64,000 bases of DNA from Halichondria panicea (taxonomy: Eukaryota > Porifera > Demospongiae > Suberitida > Halichondriidae), in assembly GCF_963675165.1 (NCBI RefSeq), contig NC_087377.1, positions 5,828,042 to 5,892,041 on the forward strand. Reading direction: 5' to 3'. Position numbers and translations under genes: made by a program. This document shows positions 1 through 11,099 of this stretch, piece by piece. The notes below the pieces were generated by a model. That model worked only from the letters and a program-made list of their open reading frames with translations. It was not told where the DNA came from and searched no databases. Positions within the stretch are counted from its first letter, which is position 1; every line of letters starts with the position of its first letter.

Positions 1-850
1 GCCATTTCAATAATGGTAGAGCTATGCCTGCAACAATTGCCTGGGCAATGCAGTGTTTAATTCACTATAAATCTCCCGGGTGGTATTTACCTATAACAAT
101 TGCCTGGGCAATGCAGTTTAATTCAACTAGAGGATTGACTGAGGCATAAATCTGCCACTTAATTGTGGAAATGCCATGTTTATACACCTATAGAGCAACC
201 TTGACAGAGGTATACTGAATACGGTACCAAGACCATAAGTTGGCAAGAATTGCCTAGATAGGAAAATGACAGTGTTCGCAATGGTGGTATCAACCAATCA
301 ACATACAGGCAACCTCACAACGGAGGCATAGCCATTTCAATAATGGTAGAGCTAGGTGGTATTTGCCTGCAACAATTGCCTTAGTGTTTAATTCAGCTAG
401 AGGCTTGACTGAGGCATCAATCATCATAACACTATAAATCTGCCACCTAATTGGGGAAATGTCGTGTTTATACACCTATAGAGCAACCTAGGCGGAGGAT
501 ATTTGCCTGAAACAATTGCCCAGTGCAGCTAGAGGCTTGACTGAGGCATTAATTATAAATATGCCAGGGAATAAATTCCGTGTTTATACACATAATTATA
601 GAGCAAACTTGGCGGAGGCATACTAAATACGGTACCAAGACCGTAAGTTGGCAAAAATTGAAATGACAGTGTTTATAAAGGCACCTTGACGGAGACATCT
701 TACAATAATGGTACCAAGACTGTACTTTATACGCTTGCAAGAATTGCCAGCAATGCAATGTTTATACAGTTTACACTTCTTTGATGGAGGAATCATCGAC
801 TGGAAGACGATACTTACAACATGTGGGCAAAGCAAAAATCATGAAATGGT
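1..850. repeat. Diverged repeated units (satellite-like)
   Basis: Imperfect copies of the same phrases recur: 'gccatttcaataatggtaga' at 1 and about 330, 'caacaattgcc' several times, a 'gtttatacacctatagagca' block near 178, 468 and 572, and 'acggtaccaagaccataagt' near 222, 630 and 700. Spacing is irregular (about 290 and 120 bp), so this is a decayed array or nested copies of one element. No open frame longer than about 70 codons looks coding. Confidence 0.6.
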
Positions 851-869
851 GCTTTAAGTTTCATGACAA

Positions 870-947
870 GCATCTGGTATGCATATGGCCACTAGTCTGT
901 ACCAACTAGCATCTGGTATGCATATGGCCACTAGTCTGTACCAACTA
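870..947. repeat. Perfect 39-bp tandem duplication
   Basis: The 39-bp unit beginning 'gcatctggtatgcatatggc' occurs twice head to tail (870-908 and 909-947) without mismatch, which implies a recent duplication or conversion. Confidence 0.9.
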
Positions 948-1316
948 GCCACGCCTGCAGCTTCTACAGTCCACATTTGAGGCCAGTCCAGTCCCCCGAC
1001 ACCGACACACCAGCACACTCCCCAGCTTCACCTAGCAACCCATGGCAAACGTATGGCAACAATTATAATTAAAAACCTATAATTACGCTATATAGGTATA
1101 TCTTATTATGCTTAGCCTAGGGCTTGTTGGGAAAAAGTTGTTTGGGGGAAAATAATGATAACACTGTTTTGGGTCATTTGTTGGGTCATGGGCAGCTGAG
1201 GTTCCGGGGCTCGGAGTTTAAGCGAGACCAAAGTTTTATCTGCGTTGAGACCACTGTGATTGCATGCAGACATTCATTAATGTATCTACTGAGGGAGAAA
1301 TTGTTATACCGTATAA

Positions 1317-2950
1317 TTATCGGGTAAATTGTTGCATAATTCGCGCCGTGTTGTCTGCGATTTTCATTTGTGGTTCGCTTGTTTGGGTTTGTGTTGAAGA
1401 GTGGACTGGTGTTGAGGCTGGGGGTGGGGGTGTTGACAGCAGATCAGAAATCTCTTTGGGTTTGAGTTTCTTCTGCTTCCCAGCTGCAATAATACCTGTC
1501 CAGTACTTGTCTTCTGGTACTCCCAGTATACCTTTACCCACTGGCCGAGTTTCTTGAGCTGCTGGTTCTATAGATCAACAATTGTGTCCTTTGTCTGTCT
1601 GTCAATTAAATGTGGACCTTCCATTCTTGAGCCAAGTGACCCACACATAGTCTGACTCAGAAGAATTTTCCTCACTGTTTCTCGCTAGGCTACATCTAGT
1701 TCTAGGAGTAGCTCGCTAGTTTGTCCTTTGGTGTTTGAATGTATAATTGGTAAGCTGAGCTTTTCCACATGCCTAGCATCTGTATGACCGAGTCTTGAAT
1801 CCCCTGGGCGGCTGCCGTGGTGGCAGCCCCAATTCGAAAGACCGCGGAGTCTATGCCAAGGTGGGACAAGGAGGATTGGTTAATAAAATAATGACAATAC
1901 AAACAGTTGGTTCAGTCACCGCTGGTGGATAGTTTGGGGGTTCAAGGGTGATTCGTTGACCCCTGAATATGAGTTCAGAGACGACATAATTATATGCCTA
2001 CAGTTGCATTGTAATTCGTATTTGCAGGCATTTCGGTTGAAGTTAATGCATACGGGTATGTTTGTGCCTGTGTCGTTGTTAGGCTGCACATTTTGGGTTA
2101 GTTGGGTAAGGGGCAACTGGCCGTTTTTTGGGTACTTCTGGGGTCTTTGCTTATGTACAATGTGGTTCTAGGTGGTCCACGGAGTGACAGTTGGAACACC
2201 AGCTGTCCTTTTTGAGGGTTTGGTTGTGGAAGGACTTCACGTGCACCCAGTAGTCGATTTTGACCAGTCGGTCGTTGCTGCCTCCAACCTAAAACTGTTG
2301 TCATAGACCACCCAGCTAAGGTATGTAATCGTTTTTCGGTATGGAGGTGGCCCTTTCCGGGTATTTTGAGAGGATGACGGCCGAAAAGCATTGGAGCCAT
2401 GTTGCAAAGTCCGGTATTAGCCGTTTTGTTAGCTGTACTACGTATAGGTTGTGCCCATCCAGGATATTGTTTGCAACCGTAGCACGGCCCTGGGTATTTC
2501 AGTCAAGTCGACAAACTGGTCGGATAGTATCAGTTTGACCAGTGTAGTGCCGGTAAGCCCGGAGCTACCACGATGGTTTTTTGGCTGGCTGCTGGTCCCG
2601 CTGCTAATGGAAGTGACCATGATCGAGACTGCCGAGACGGACAACGCCAATGCTTGAGACGTGGATTAGTGTGCCTGACATGTGTTGGCTTTAGCCGTAG
2701 CCATAGGGGCCCCCGTACTACGTCTTTGCACAGGGCCCGTGCTTTAGAAAGACTGCCCAGTCCCTTCCTAGGATCACCTGCTAGACAGTACCAGAGGACT
2801 GACCAATCCGTGCCCAGGGGTCACCCATCTCTGCCCTAGACCACCTTCCAGTCCATGCCCAAGCTCGTCCGATCTTTACCCGAGGACTGTTTCAGCGGTT
2901 GAGGTCATGCTTTAATAGTATTAGAGAGAGAGAAGTCGATAGAATTGAGA
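1317..2950 (-). mobile_element. Decayed tyrosine-recombinase retroelement fragment
   Basis: Read on the minus strand, 1902-1702 encodes a tyrosine-recombinase C-terminal segment with the 'FRIGAATTAAAQG' and 'SSAYQLYIQTP' signatures typical of DIRS/Ngaro-type YR retrotransposons; the histidine before the catalytic arginine is not preserved (AVFRIG in place of the usual HSFRIG). Immediately upstream on the same strand (2116-1916) is a Cys/His-rich stretch with 'VCINFNRNACKYELQCNCRH'. Frames are broken and reverse transcriptase is missing, so this is a relic. The remaining ORFs up to about 2950 are short and unrecognised. Confidence 0.55.
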
Positions 2951-4240
2951 GTTGGCCACGCTTGAGTTGGGGGATCTCCGGCAGCACCACGATGGTGTTC
3001 GGGGATTTGCTGGGCAACACAACTGACGCCGCCAGCGTGCATGCATGGATCATACACAATATACGTATCTAGCAGTTCTTAATTACAATCTAGTCCCAAG
3101 TAAATTTATATTTCAGTAGTACATGTAGTGTCGCATAATTATGTTTACATTACAATCAATCGCTTGCAATATTTTATTTATCACGAGGCAGAGCTCAGCA
3201 AGGGAGAGACAGTATACGACAGATGTGTCGCTAAGTTCCTTGATGTCCATGACAGAATAAGCAAGGAACTCACCTCGATGTATATGACGAAGCAGTTACA
3301 ACTTAGCAAATGCAAGGACAGAAATAGTGACTAGTAAGAGCAGAGCAACCATATGTAGCATGGAAAATCTCCCCCTTGCTGACATTCTCTTTCGAATTGC
3401 CCTGCTGGTTTATCTCCATAAAAGAACATCGATGTTACGTTACAACAATGTACATCGAGAGGTGTGTATTTGCTAACAATGGTGCAAAGAATGGAGGAAC
3501 TAGTATTACGCACTCCTCATATAATTTACATTTATTTTGTAATTCATATTAGTATAATTATGACAGGTCTGTAAAGCACTATCATTTCAGCCACTGTACT
3601 TTTTATACACTTTCCAGAATGCATGGAAAAATTACATTAACTTTGATGTACCATCTGTAGCTAATGTATTTGCCTCGCTACTGGAAGGACAGTACCTTGT
3701 TAACCCAATAAGGGGATATCCCATGCACCCATACAAGGCCGGTGATTAAAAATACAGAAAGAGGGTGTGTCACTTGATTATTTAATTTCTAAATTCTTTC
3801 TGTGATGTTCACTTGAACATGGAGGGTATGGTGTTTGCTGTGCTGGGAGTCATGGTCCCTTCTCTGTATCAAATTATAATTATTAAGGATATTGGATTAG
3901 GCACTCTTTTAGACGTAATGCTATTTGTCTTTCTACAATAGCCGATAATCTCTTCCGCTGATTTAGAATTCATTTTGCTTATCCATTGCAAGTGTGGAAG
4001 CACTACTGCCATTAGTATGTTTTGTCAAAAGTATTGTGTTGTAATGACTTAATAGTAACGACTTAATTGTTGTAGTGAACACCATCTCTTAATTATTTTG
4101 TATAAACGTTTATTGTATGAAGGTAGCTAAAACTCAATTGATAATCTTCTCAAGAAAATTTTCCGCTACCATCTAAATCAATTTGAGAGGGGTGGACCTT
4201 GAGAAATCGGAGTAACAATTATACTAGGATCTCTCAAGTG
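2951..4240. other. No firm gene; one weak candidate exon
   Basis: The only stretch with some coding character is 3128-3334 (+), a 68-codon frame with a charged, probably helical segment (around [18 protein letters not shown]). I could not join it to any other exon. The rest is AT-rich with no recognisable protein or RNA gene. Confidence 0.3.
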
Positions 4241-4700
4241 GAAGACACATGCACACTAGAATTGATTCCCTTGCAAATATTGAGCATCTTCCTGCCTGTT
4301 ACCGCAACAAAGCTTTTCTTCTCGTTTGTCTGCCCCCACTTGGACTACTGTTTAATGGTGTGACACTCATGCAACTCCTCCACGAGCCAGAAATTACAAA
4401 ACTATGGCATGCATGTAATCCTGGGAAAGCCACCAAGGACTCCCAGCTCCTCCCTGCAACAGCAGCTAAACTGGTCAACCTTCCATCAGAGGAGACACAA
4501 TCTGAAGCAAGCTAGTACACAGGTGTGTTGGCACCACCCTCAAAGTTCACTCGTAACTCAACCACTTATACAACAAGAGGAGCCGTTAATTTCTACATTA
4601 ATAGACCCAATACGAATTACTACAGAACTACGTTTGAATACCAAGGAGCATTTCACTATAATTGTCTTCCTATAGAGATGAGAGTTATAACATGAGCTCC
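4241..4700. other. Two short overlapping plus-strand ORFs, unrecognised
   Basis: Frames at 4249-4515 and 4409-4675 (88 codons each) overlap in different phases. Neither resembles a family I recognise, and no splice-phase-consistent partner exons were found. They may be chance ORFs or an old element. Confidence 0.25.
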
Positions 4701-4959
4701 TTCATGTCGAACTTCTGCTACCATATCAATCCCACGACTTGTGTTCTTGAATTTATGTTTTTACCTGTCATGTTGACTTTTGTTTTGCTTTGTTTTGTTT
4801 TTTTGTCTTATGCTTATAATTATACAGGACCCACATGAAAACCCACATCCATCTAACTTAATTGTTGGGTCACTAATTCAGTCAGAGTAATAATTATAAT
4901 TATTACATACTTCGTCATTATATAATTACCACGGGTGTAGTAGTTGGTTTGTGTGTGAT

Positions 4960-5480
4960 ATGTGAGTCTAAAGTGGCAGCTTTCGATGTTAAAGCTTCGC
5001 TGACTAATAAAAGCGAGCAAAATGTAGCTTGATCAGAACTTGTGAACTTTGCACATCGGTTATTTAGTTACAGCTGAAATGATCCTGTACCAGGAACAAT
5101 GGAACAGGGTCACTAAAGAAGAAAGCTAGAATTATCTAGCGCCTGCTGACTGCGTATTTGCAGCTGAAGTGATCCCGTACCAGGAATATATAGTAGACAG
5201 CTAAAATTGTGACTGGTTGTTCGCTGACTCTGAATCCTATACTCCAGCCTGGCAGGAGCCATACTTCTCTAAGTCTAAGACTCCAGGCTTCTTTGCTGTG
5301 ATCCCAGTCCACAGTGCATGTCTCATGTGACATGTATCACTCAATGTTTCAGCATGCCTCCAGACCAGTCTGGTTTAGTCTTGAGTTGCTGTGCTAGTCA
5401 TACATGCACTGCATTATCACTCTTCTGATTTCTTTATTATCATGTCACCAGCCGAGGGTTTGCACTTTAGTGCTTTAGTT
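4960..5480. repeat. Dispersed repeat family A, copy 1
   Basis: Contains the ordered landmarks of a repeat seen again at about 5500, 35340 and 57715: 'gatgttaaagcttcg', 'agctgaagtgatcc(t/c)gtaccagg', 'gagccatacttctct', 'ctccaggcttctt' and the terminal 'gccgagggtttgcacttta'. Copies are several percent diverged and carry indels. No long ORF is present, so it is a non-autonomous element of unknown class. Confidence 0.6.
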
Positions 5481-5499
5481 TGTCTGTTTGTAATATGTG

Positions 5500-6105
5500 A
5501 ATCTGCTTACCTGGATGCCATAGCACTGCGTTTACAGCATGGATAGCCTTCACACAACAAGTCATTAGTTTTAATAGGCAGAATTTGATGTTAAACCTTG
5601 TTGTCAAATAAAAACAAGCAAGAGCTAAGAAGCTTGTGACTGGGTCTGCTTACCTGGATGCTCTAGCACTGCGTTTACAGCCTCCACACAACAAGTTAGT
5701 ACTTCTAATAGTGGCAGCTTTCGGTGTTAAAGCTTCGTTGTCTAATGAAAACGAGCAAAATGTAGCTTGAACAGCTTCACACGGGTTATTTACAACTGAA
5801 GTGATCTTGTACCAGGAACAATGGAACAGGGTCACTAAAGTAGAAAGCTATAATTATTATAGCTCCTGCTATTGGTAGCTGACTCTGGGATCGCAGGACA
5901 CCTGGGGCCATACTTCTCTGAGACTCCAGGCTTCTTGCTGTGATCCTAATCCACAGTGCATATATATATCAGTCTGGTTTAGTTTTGAGTTTTGAGTTGC
6001 TGTGCTAGACAATTAAGCCATACATGATCACTATATGCACTGCATTATGTCACTCTTTTATAATCATGTCACCAGCTGAGGGTTTGCACTTTAGTGCTCT
6101 AGTTT
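5500..6105. repeat. Dispersed repeat family A, copy 2 (composite)
   Basis: Direct second copy next to copy 1. It starts with the 'tgcttacctggatgccatag' block, which itself appears twice (about 5506 and 5647), then 'cttcgttgtctaatgaaaac', 'gatcttgtaccaggaacaat' and ends in 'gctgagggtttgcacttta' at about 6075-6095. The doubled head suggests nested or tandem insertion. Confidence 0.55.
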
Positions 6106-7368
6106 ACTGTGTGGTCCAGTATGCAGGAAACCAGAGGTGGGAAACTGAAGGAGTGGGAAGTGATTGACGATTGTTGCTGCAGCATCGGCACTTATTGTGA
6201 GCATGCATGTGCAAGTGGTTATAGTGTGTTTGGCATGCGCAAGCGGTAATGTGTTTGAGACTAGCTACAGGTAGTGAAGGATCAATGAAGTGCAAGTGAG
6301 ACTTTCTATAGGCTTTTACTGCGACAGATACTAGTGTCAAGCTGTGGCAAGTTTGACGATGAAAGTGTTGAATGAGAATATCTCTTTGATGGAGGAGGGG
6401 CTGGGGCCTGTGGTATCAGTTCTGGCTTGTTTGTGACTGTTGGAGCCACATCTTGTGTGAAGTTCTTTCTTAGGGAGTCATCCATTACACATGCACTGTG
6501 TCTTGAGTTTTTGCAGAGCTTTTTAGATTGTAAGGTGCTTTATTATATAAGAGTGGGTTAGGGATACCCTTGAATCAAACCTTTGTACATTAATTGTGCA
6601 AGACGCCACATTTTGATTTGCAAAATAATGCAGTTAATAATTATAATAATTATATGCATTGTAAGAGTGCATAGGAAAACTTGTCTATGCATACATGCAT
6701 GCAGCGTTGCTGCTCTGTTTAAAAGTTAGCTCTACTGATGCAGCAGCCATTACTGAAGGATATCAAAGATAGACACATGATGGAAGAACATGCATTACAT
6801 TTCATATATAAATAATAGTTAGATTTGCTGTGATTTTGTTTTCCATTAGTTTCTTTTTGTGGGCTGTTTCAAACCCAATTACAGGAATAACTGTTTGTCC
6901 ATCAGCCAGTTCTCCCTAGACTGTAACAGCAAACAAATTCAGCCCAAGTATGCAAGAGAAGCTGCAATGGTTGCAAATCAAATTGTTTGGAACATCACCC
7001 CATTGATGCACCTATAATGAAAGGAATAAAAGCGGGATGTAAAATAAAACATCATAAAGTTTGGACAGTTTAAAATTAATTTCACCTTCAACAGTTGAAA
7101 TCTTATTTTGGAAACACCGTACAGAATGTACTGAACAATACACAGCATCATGATCACTATAGTACACATCTCGTACTTGAACTACTACATCACCGCTTAT
7201 CTAGTGTATCAACGTCACTGCAGAGTATGATAACATGATTACACATTAATTGACAAATAAATGATTTACTGTAAGAAATACAAGTTTGTGATAAATACAC
7301 GCCTCTTAGTTTTCTTCGGGGCACAGAATCAGGCCGGACCTGCTATTGGATTCCATACTCATTATGGC
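6106..7368. other. Intergenic, nothing recognised
   Basis: AT-rich with short ORFs on both strands (longest 78 codons, 6340-6104 minus). No family similarity, splice-consistent exon set, RNA gene or clear inverted-repeat element was seen. Confidence 0.4.
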
Positions 7369-7700
7369 GGAAAATACGGCACCTTCTCAATATTATGTCT
7401 TCAATGGAAATAGAGCTAGAGCTTTTTACATGGCCTGTCTCCATTTTTGGGGGGCTTAGAACACCACTCGTTGAGAGATCAAACTGCACGAATTAGGCTT
7501 TTGACTGATAGCTGGTGCTGGTGTTTGACCTGGAGGAAAATACGGCACCTTCTCAATATTATGTCTTCAATGGAAATAGAGCTAGAGCTTTTTACATGGC
7601 CTGTCTCCATTTTGGGGGGGCTTAGAACACCACTCGTTGAGAGATCAAACTGTACGAATTAGGCTTTTGACTGATAGCTGGTGCTGGTGTTTGACCTGGA
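7369..7700 (+). repeat. 166-bp tandem duplication
   Basis: Units 7369-7534 and 7535-7700 are nearly identical; they differ mainly at 'catttttgggggg' versus 'cattttggggggg' and at one base of 'ctg(c/t)acgaatt'. The duplication lies 250 bp upstream of the start of the intronless gene at 7951 and so may be part of its 5' region. Each unit contains short ORFs but no recognised domain. Confidence 0.85.
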
Positions 7701-7950
7701 GGTAATAAAGAATGTGGTGCATCAAACACTTCCTGCCCCTGGTGGATGTTGTACTTCCTCTGAATGGCGGTATTATTGTTAGTGTAAAAACAGAGGTTGT
7801 GAGTACAGGAAGTTAAGTGCTCAATAGTCTAAATGTGGGTTTCCTGTCACTGATATCAACTTCCTTAGCCCTAGTACATAAGTTTACATGCAGTGTCGCT
7901 TATAATTTCAGTTGTTGCTATAAGTATACCAATAGAGATACTTAACTATA

Positions 7951-9486
7951 ATGTCTCAAGCTGTTGTAGATGTTCTTGTGAGAGTGAGTCAACTCATAGA
8001 TAATGTTAAAGCACGCAATGCCTTTGTGATAGCACCGGGTGTGAATGGAGTATTCAAGTCAGGGAAAGATCCACTGAACAACAATTCCCCTTTCATTGAA
8101 GAGCCTGAGGCTATCGAGCTGATGAACGAGATAATGTCCGGCATTGAAGTAATCTTGAGTAGAAGAAAATATATATTTGACAAACTTGGTTCAAAGATAG
8201 ATAGTGATGTGGATATAAAACAGTTTGTTACTGGTTATATTAATAATCCAAACGACCAAGCACATCTTAAAAGAATCTTAGTTTCCGAGGAAATTATCTT
8301 TAAACTATCTGCATTTCAACAGTCCAATCGCATGTCTCTTTGCTCTAAATACTGCTTTGAAAACGCTGCCGTAGATGACTTTACGTGGGGGTTTGAAGCC
8401 GCTTGTGAAGTTATATCAGCTCAATTAGCCATGCAGCGGGTGGCCATTGAAGTTTTAAGACGTGCCATGACAAGAGGATGTGTTTATCAGTTAACAGTGG
8501 AGAATTTTGGAATTAAAGGAGAAATGACAATCACAAAAGACTATGATCACAACATAATAGCCGCTGAAGTATCTAAATTTAATGATAGAGTTGATAAGCG
8601 TATTGCAAGTTTTTTCAATGAAGCGAAAGTATTTTGGAACAACCGACATGGTCAGATTCGAAAATTGACAGCAATTAATCTCGGTGATTCACCTCCCACA
8701 GCCGTGTCCCATGATGGAGATCTTTACTGGTTGTCTGCTAAAGGGGAGCTTCAAAAGTTTGTGAATAGCACACATCAAGAAGTTAGCATCAATGTATTGC
8801 ACATGTGTTCACTGGTCTCGCACAAAGGAAAACTTTATAGTGTCAGTAAATTAGGGGGCCTGTACGAATTGGACCTAGACTCGGGTAAGGCTACTTTTGT
8901 TATTGAGCAACTGTTGTTCAAAAATTGTGCATCAATGGTAAGCCTTGGCGATTATATCTACATCACACGAAGCACGTATTTCTATAATTTCTACAAAGTC
9001 GATCCCACAAACAAAATATATCGATGTCTGGGAAATGATTGGAATGGAGCTAGGCTAGCTGTTGACACTAATTTACTTTATGCTCGCTGCAATGGATATG
9101 TCTTTGACAGCATTTACAGTATCCACGACTTGTCAATTGGTATGCCTTCATATCGACTCAAGAGCCACGAATGGAGTATGGCAAGAGTGCCTAACATTGT
9201 CAGCCATGGAGACTTTTTGTACACACAAGGAAGTGACGGAGATTTGTTCTTGGTGGACTATGAGTTTGATACGCTAAACATCACACAAAAACACAAGAGA
9301 CATCCTTCCACACAAGTCACTCCTCTGGCCAGTCACGGCATGAGTCTGGTGTGTCAGCACTTCAATGACTGGAGGTTCCTGCCCCACAAAGAGAGAAGGT
9401 GCTACATGGCAATTGTAAGACCAGCATGGACTCAACATCCCAAGAACTGGTTTGAAAAGTTGTTGAGTGTTACTTCAATACATTAG
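7951..9486 (+). CDS. Intronless protein, helical N-terminus plus six propeller-like repeats
   Basis: A single uninterrupted 511-codon frame, by far the longest ordinary ORF outside the retrotransposon. Residues about 1-245 are charged and probably helical. The C-terminal half shows a periodic motif of the form VSHxGxLYxxxxxGxLxxh beginning near residues 251, 289, 330, 370, 417 and 460, a spacing of 38-47 residues. This is what a six-bladed beta-propeller (kelch, NHL, YWTD or tectonin-like) would give. No signal peptide or membrane segment is evident. The start at 7951 is the first ATG of the frame, in context 'ataATGtct'. I do not recognise the family. Lack of introns among intron-rich neighbours suggests retroposition or a lineage-specific single-exon family. 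Function unknown. Confidence 0.8.
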   Translation: MSQAVVDVLVRVSQLIDNVKARNAFVIAPGVNGVFKSGKDPLNNNSPFIEEPEAIELMNEIMSGIEVILSRRKYIFDKLGSKIDSDVDIKQFVTGYINNPNDQAHLKRILVSEEIIFKLSAFQQSNRMSLCSKYCFENAAVDDFTWGFEAACEVISAQLAMQRVAIEVLRRAMTRGCVYQLTVENFGIKGEMTITKDYDHNIIAAEVSKFNDRVDKRIASFFNEAKVFWNNRHGQIRKLTAINLGDSPPTAVSHDGDLYWLSAKGELQKFVNSTHQEVSINVLHMCSLVSHKGKLYSVSKLGGLYELDLDSGKATFVIEQLLFKNCASMVSLGDYIYITRSTYFYNFYKVDPTNKIYRCLGNDWNGARLAVDTNLLYARCNGYVFDSIYSIHDLSIGMPSYRLKSHEWSMARVPNIVSHGDFLYTQGSDGDLFLVDYEFDTLNITQKHKRHPSTQVTPLASHGMSLVCQHFNDWRFLPHKERRCYMAIVRPAWTQHPKNWFEKLLSVTSIH

Positions 9487-9489
9487 TAT

Positions 9490-9864
9490 TATGTATACGT
9501 ACATGCATGCATGAATATTCAATCTTAAATGCATCATCAAGCATTTATTTTGTGGTCGTACTATTAATTTTTAATGCTAACACTGTTTTAGTGGGCAATT
9601 ACAAAACCTATATTTATTTTTGACCAACAGTGCATGTTGTTACTATAATAACTAGTGTTCAAGCTGGCGCTGTGCTAATGCCTCTCGCCATGTTTTTCGC
9701 TGAAAAGTATTAGAGTAGTTTCTATAATGAATTTTATATTAAAGTTAGCTTATCTATATAAAGTCACTGAGAAGAAAAGACTTATTTACATGCATCTATT
9801 GTTGTATTATGTGGCTTACTAAGACCTCAAGAAAGAAGAAAATTGATTCTTCCAGGATCTGTAG
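9490..9864. other. 3' flank of the 511-codon gene
   Basis: AT-rich sequence with no coding signal. It presumably holds the 3' UTR of the upstream gene. Confidence 0.4.
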
Positions 9865-9924
9865 TTCAGTGTATATAAGAAAAGACCTGTGTATGTACAC
9901 AGGTCTTTTCTTATATACACTGAA
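9865..9924. repeat. Perfect 29-bp palindrome (2-bp loop)
   Basis: The arm starting 'ttcagtgtatataagaaaag' (9865-9893) is followed by two bases and its exact reverse complement (9896-9924). A perfect hairpin of this size stands out from background. It may be a MITE core or a recent palindromic insertion. Confidence 0.85.
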
Positions 9925-10009
9925 TATACGCATATTGTTGTGTGGACAGATGATGCTATGAAAGATTCTGAAGAGACTGCAACAGCCTTCAATGTGAGCC
10001 GAGAAACAA

Positions 10010-10130
10010 GCTTTAGTTTGCAAATCCACGAATCAAAATCCAAGAGAACGTGGCTAGAAGCCAGAAGCCTATAGAAGCTGTTAGCTTTCGTCGCAGAGCA
10101 GTTACAGCTGGAACAGACACACGCACACAC
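10010..10130. repeat. Dispersed repeat family B fragment
   Basis: Shares 'aaaatccaagagaacgt(g)gctagaag', 'cctatagaagctgttagctt' and 'cagacacacgcacaca' with blocks at about 24690-24820 and 25920-26010. It ends at a T-run. Confidence 0.5.
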
Positions 10131-10907
10131 AGTTTTTTTTTTTTTTTTTTTTTTAGGAAAAAGCATGTATACATGTACATAATAATTTATTGGAAATAGT
10201 TACAGTTGAATGTCCGCGTCACGTAGGGGTCGATGAGTTGTTGATCTTGTCCCTCGGATGCACATGATTGATGATCGGACAGCGGCGAATGATAGCTTGC
10301 ATCTTAGCCAGCTGATTACTACTGAGTAGTTTTTTCCTTCTTTCCAGGCGAGCATGTCTGCTAATCTTTTGTAAAAGGTGGTAGCCTCTTGTCCCAGTCC
10401 ACCTGTGGTTGAGAAGACTAGGGGGGCAAAAACTCCTTGCTCAATGTCTCTGATGCGTTGGCCGTAAGCCCGTTTTTTTTCGTCTTCATGTTTCTTGTAG
10501 GCAGCTTTGATGGGTTCTGGAGCTGTTGCTGGGCACATTCGGGTGATGTCCGCAACTAGGGGGGATGACCACAGTATCTGCCACAAAGATATACAAACAG
10601 TAACGACAAACTCATACCTTGCACAAAATGCACGCCCACAAATAAGTCTAACATTTGAATGACGATTACTGAACCCCCTGCGTGGGCGGCTGCAGTGGTG
10701 GCTGCCTCGATACGGAAGTAGTGTTCTGCATATTGTGACAAGTTTATGCCGAGGTGAGACAATTAAAAGCCTCGCGGATCTTGAGGGATCTGCAAACATT
10801 GCCTCGAATGGCCACATATGATGTAGCACCGCTACTGGGCAGGGAGAGAATTGTGAGTACGACCGATCTACGCCCTTTCGGAAGGGGTCCGTTTTGGAGG
10901 CCTGCAA
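10131..10907 (-). mobile_element. 3' end of a LINE-like element with poly-A tail, interrupted by a YR fragment
   Basis: On the minus strand the 235-codon frame 10907-10200 ends with a segment (around 'CYKRL'-like 'TTFYKRLADMLAWKEG', 'LRCKLSFAAVRSSIMCIRG') that I associate with C-termini of invertebrate non-LTR retrotransposon proteins. About 47 bp after its stop lies a run of T on the plus strand (10131-10154), i.e. an A-tail for the minus strand, as expected for a LINE 3' end. In another frame, 10762-10556 (minus) encodes a tyrosine-recombinase-like piece ('FRIEAATTAAA'), so the fragment appears to be a mosaic. Not functional. Confidence 0.5.
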
Positions 10908-11099
10908 AGCTTAACTATCCGAGGTGATGAGATGTCATCCACCGTGACATCGCCAAAGACAAGATGCGAAGAGGGGTCAAATGATTCAGATGGTAACGTC
11001 GTTTCCCCTTAGCGCATGAAGCCGAAAAACATGTATTTACTGCCGCCCATAGGAGCATGAAGGCATCTGCCTCGTGACTTCTAGCTTCAAATCTTCAGA

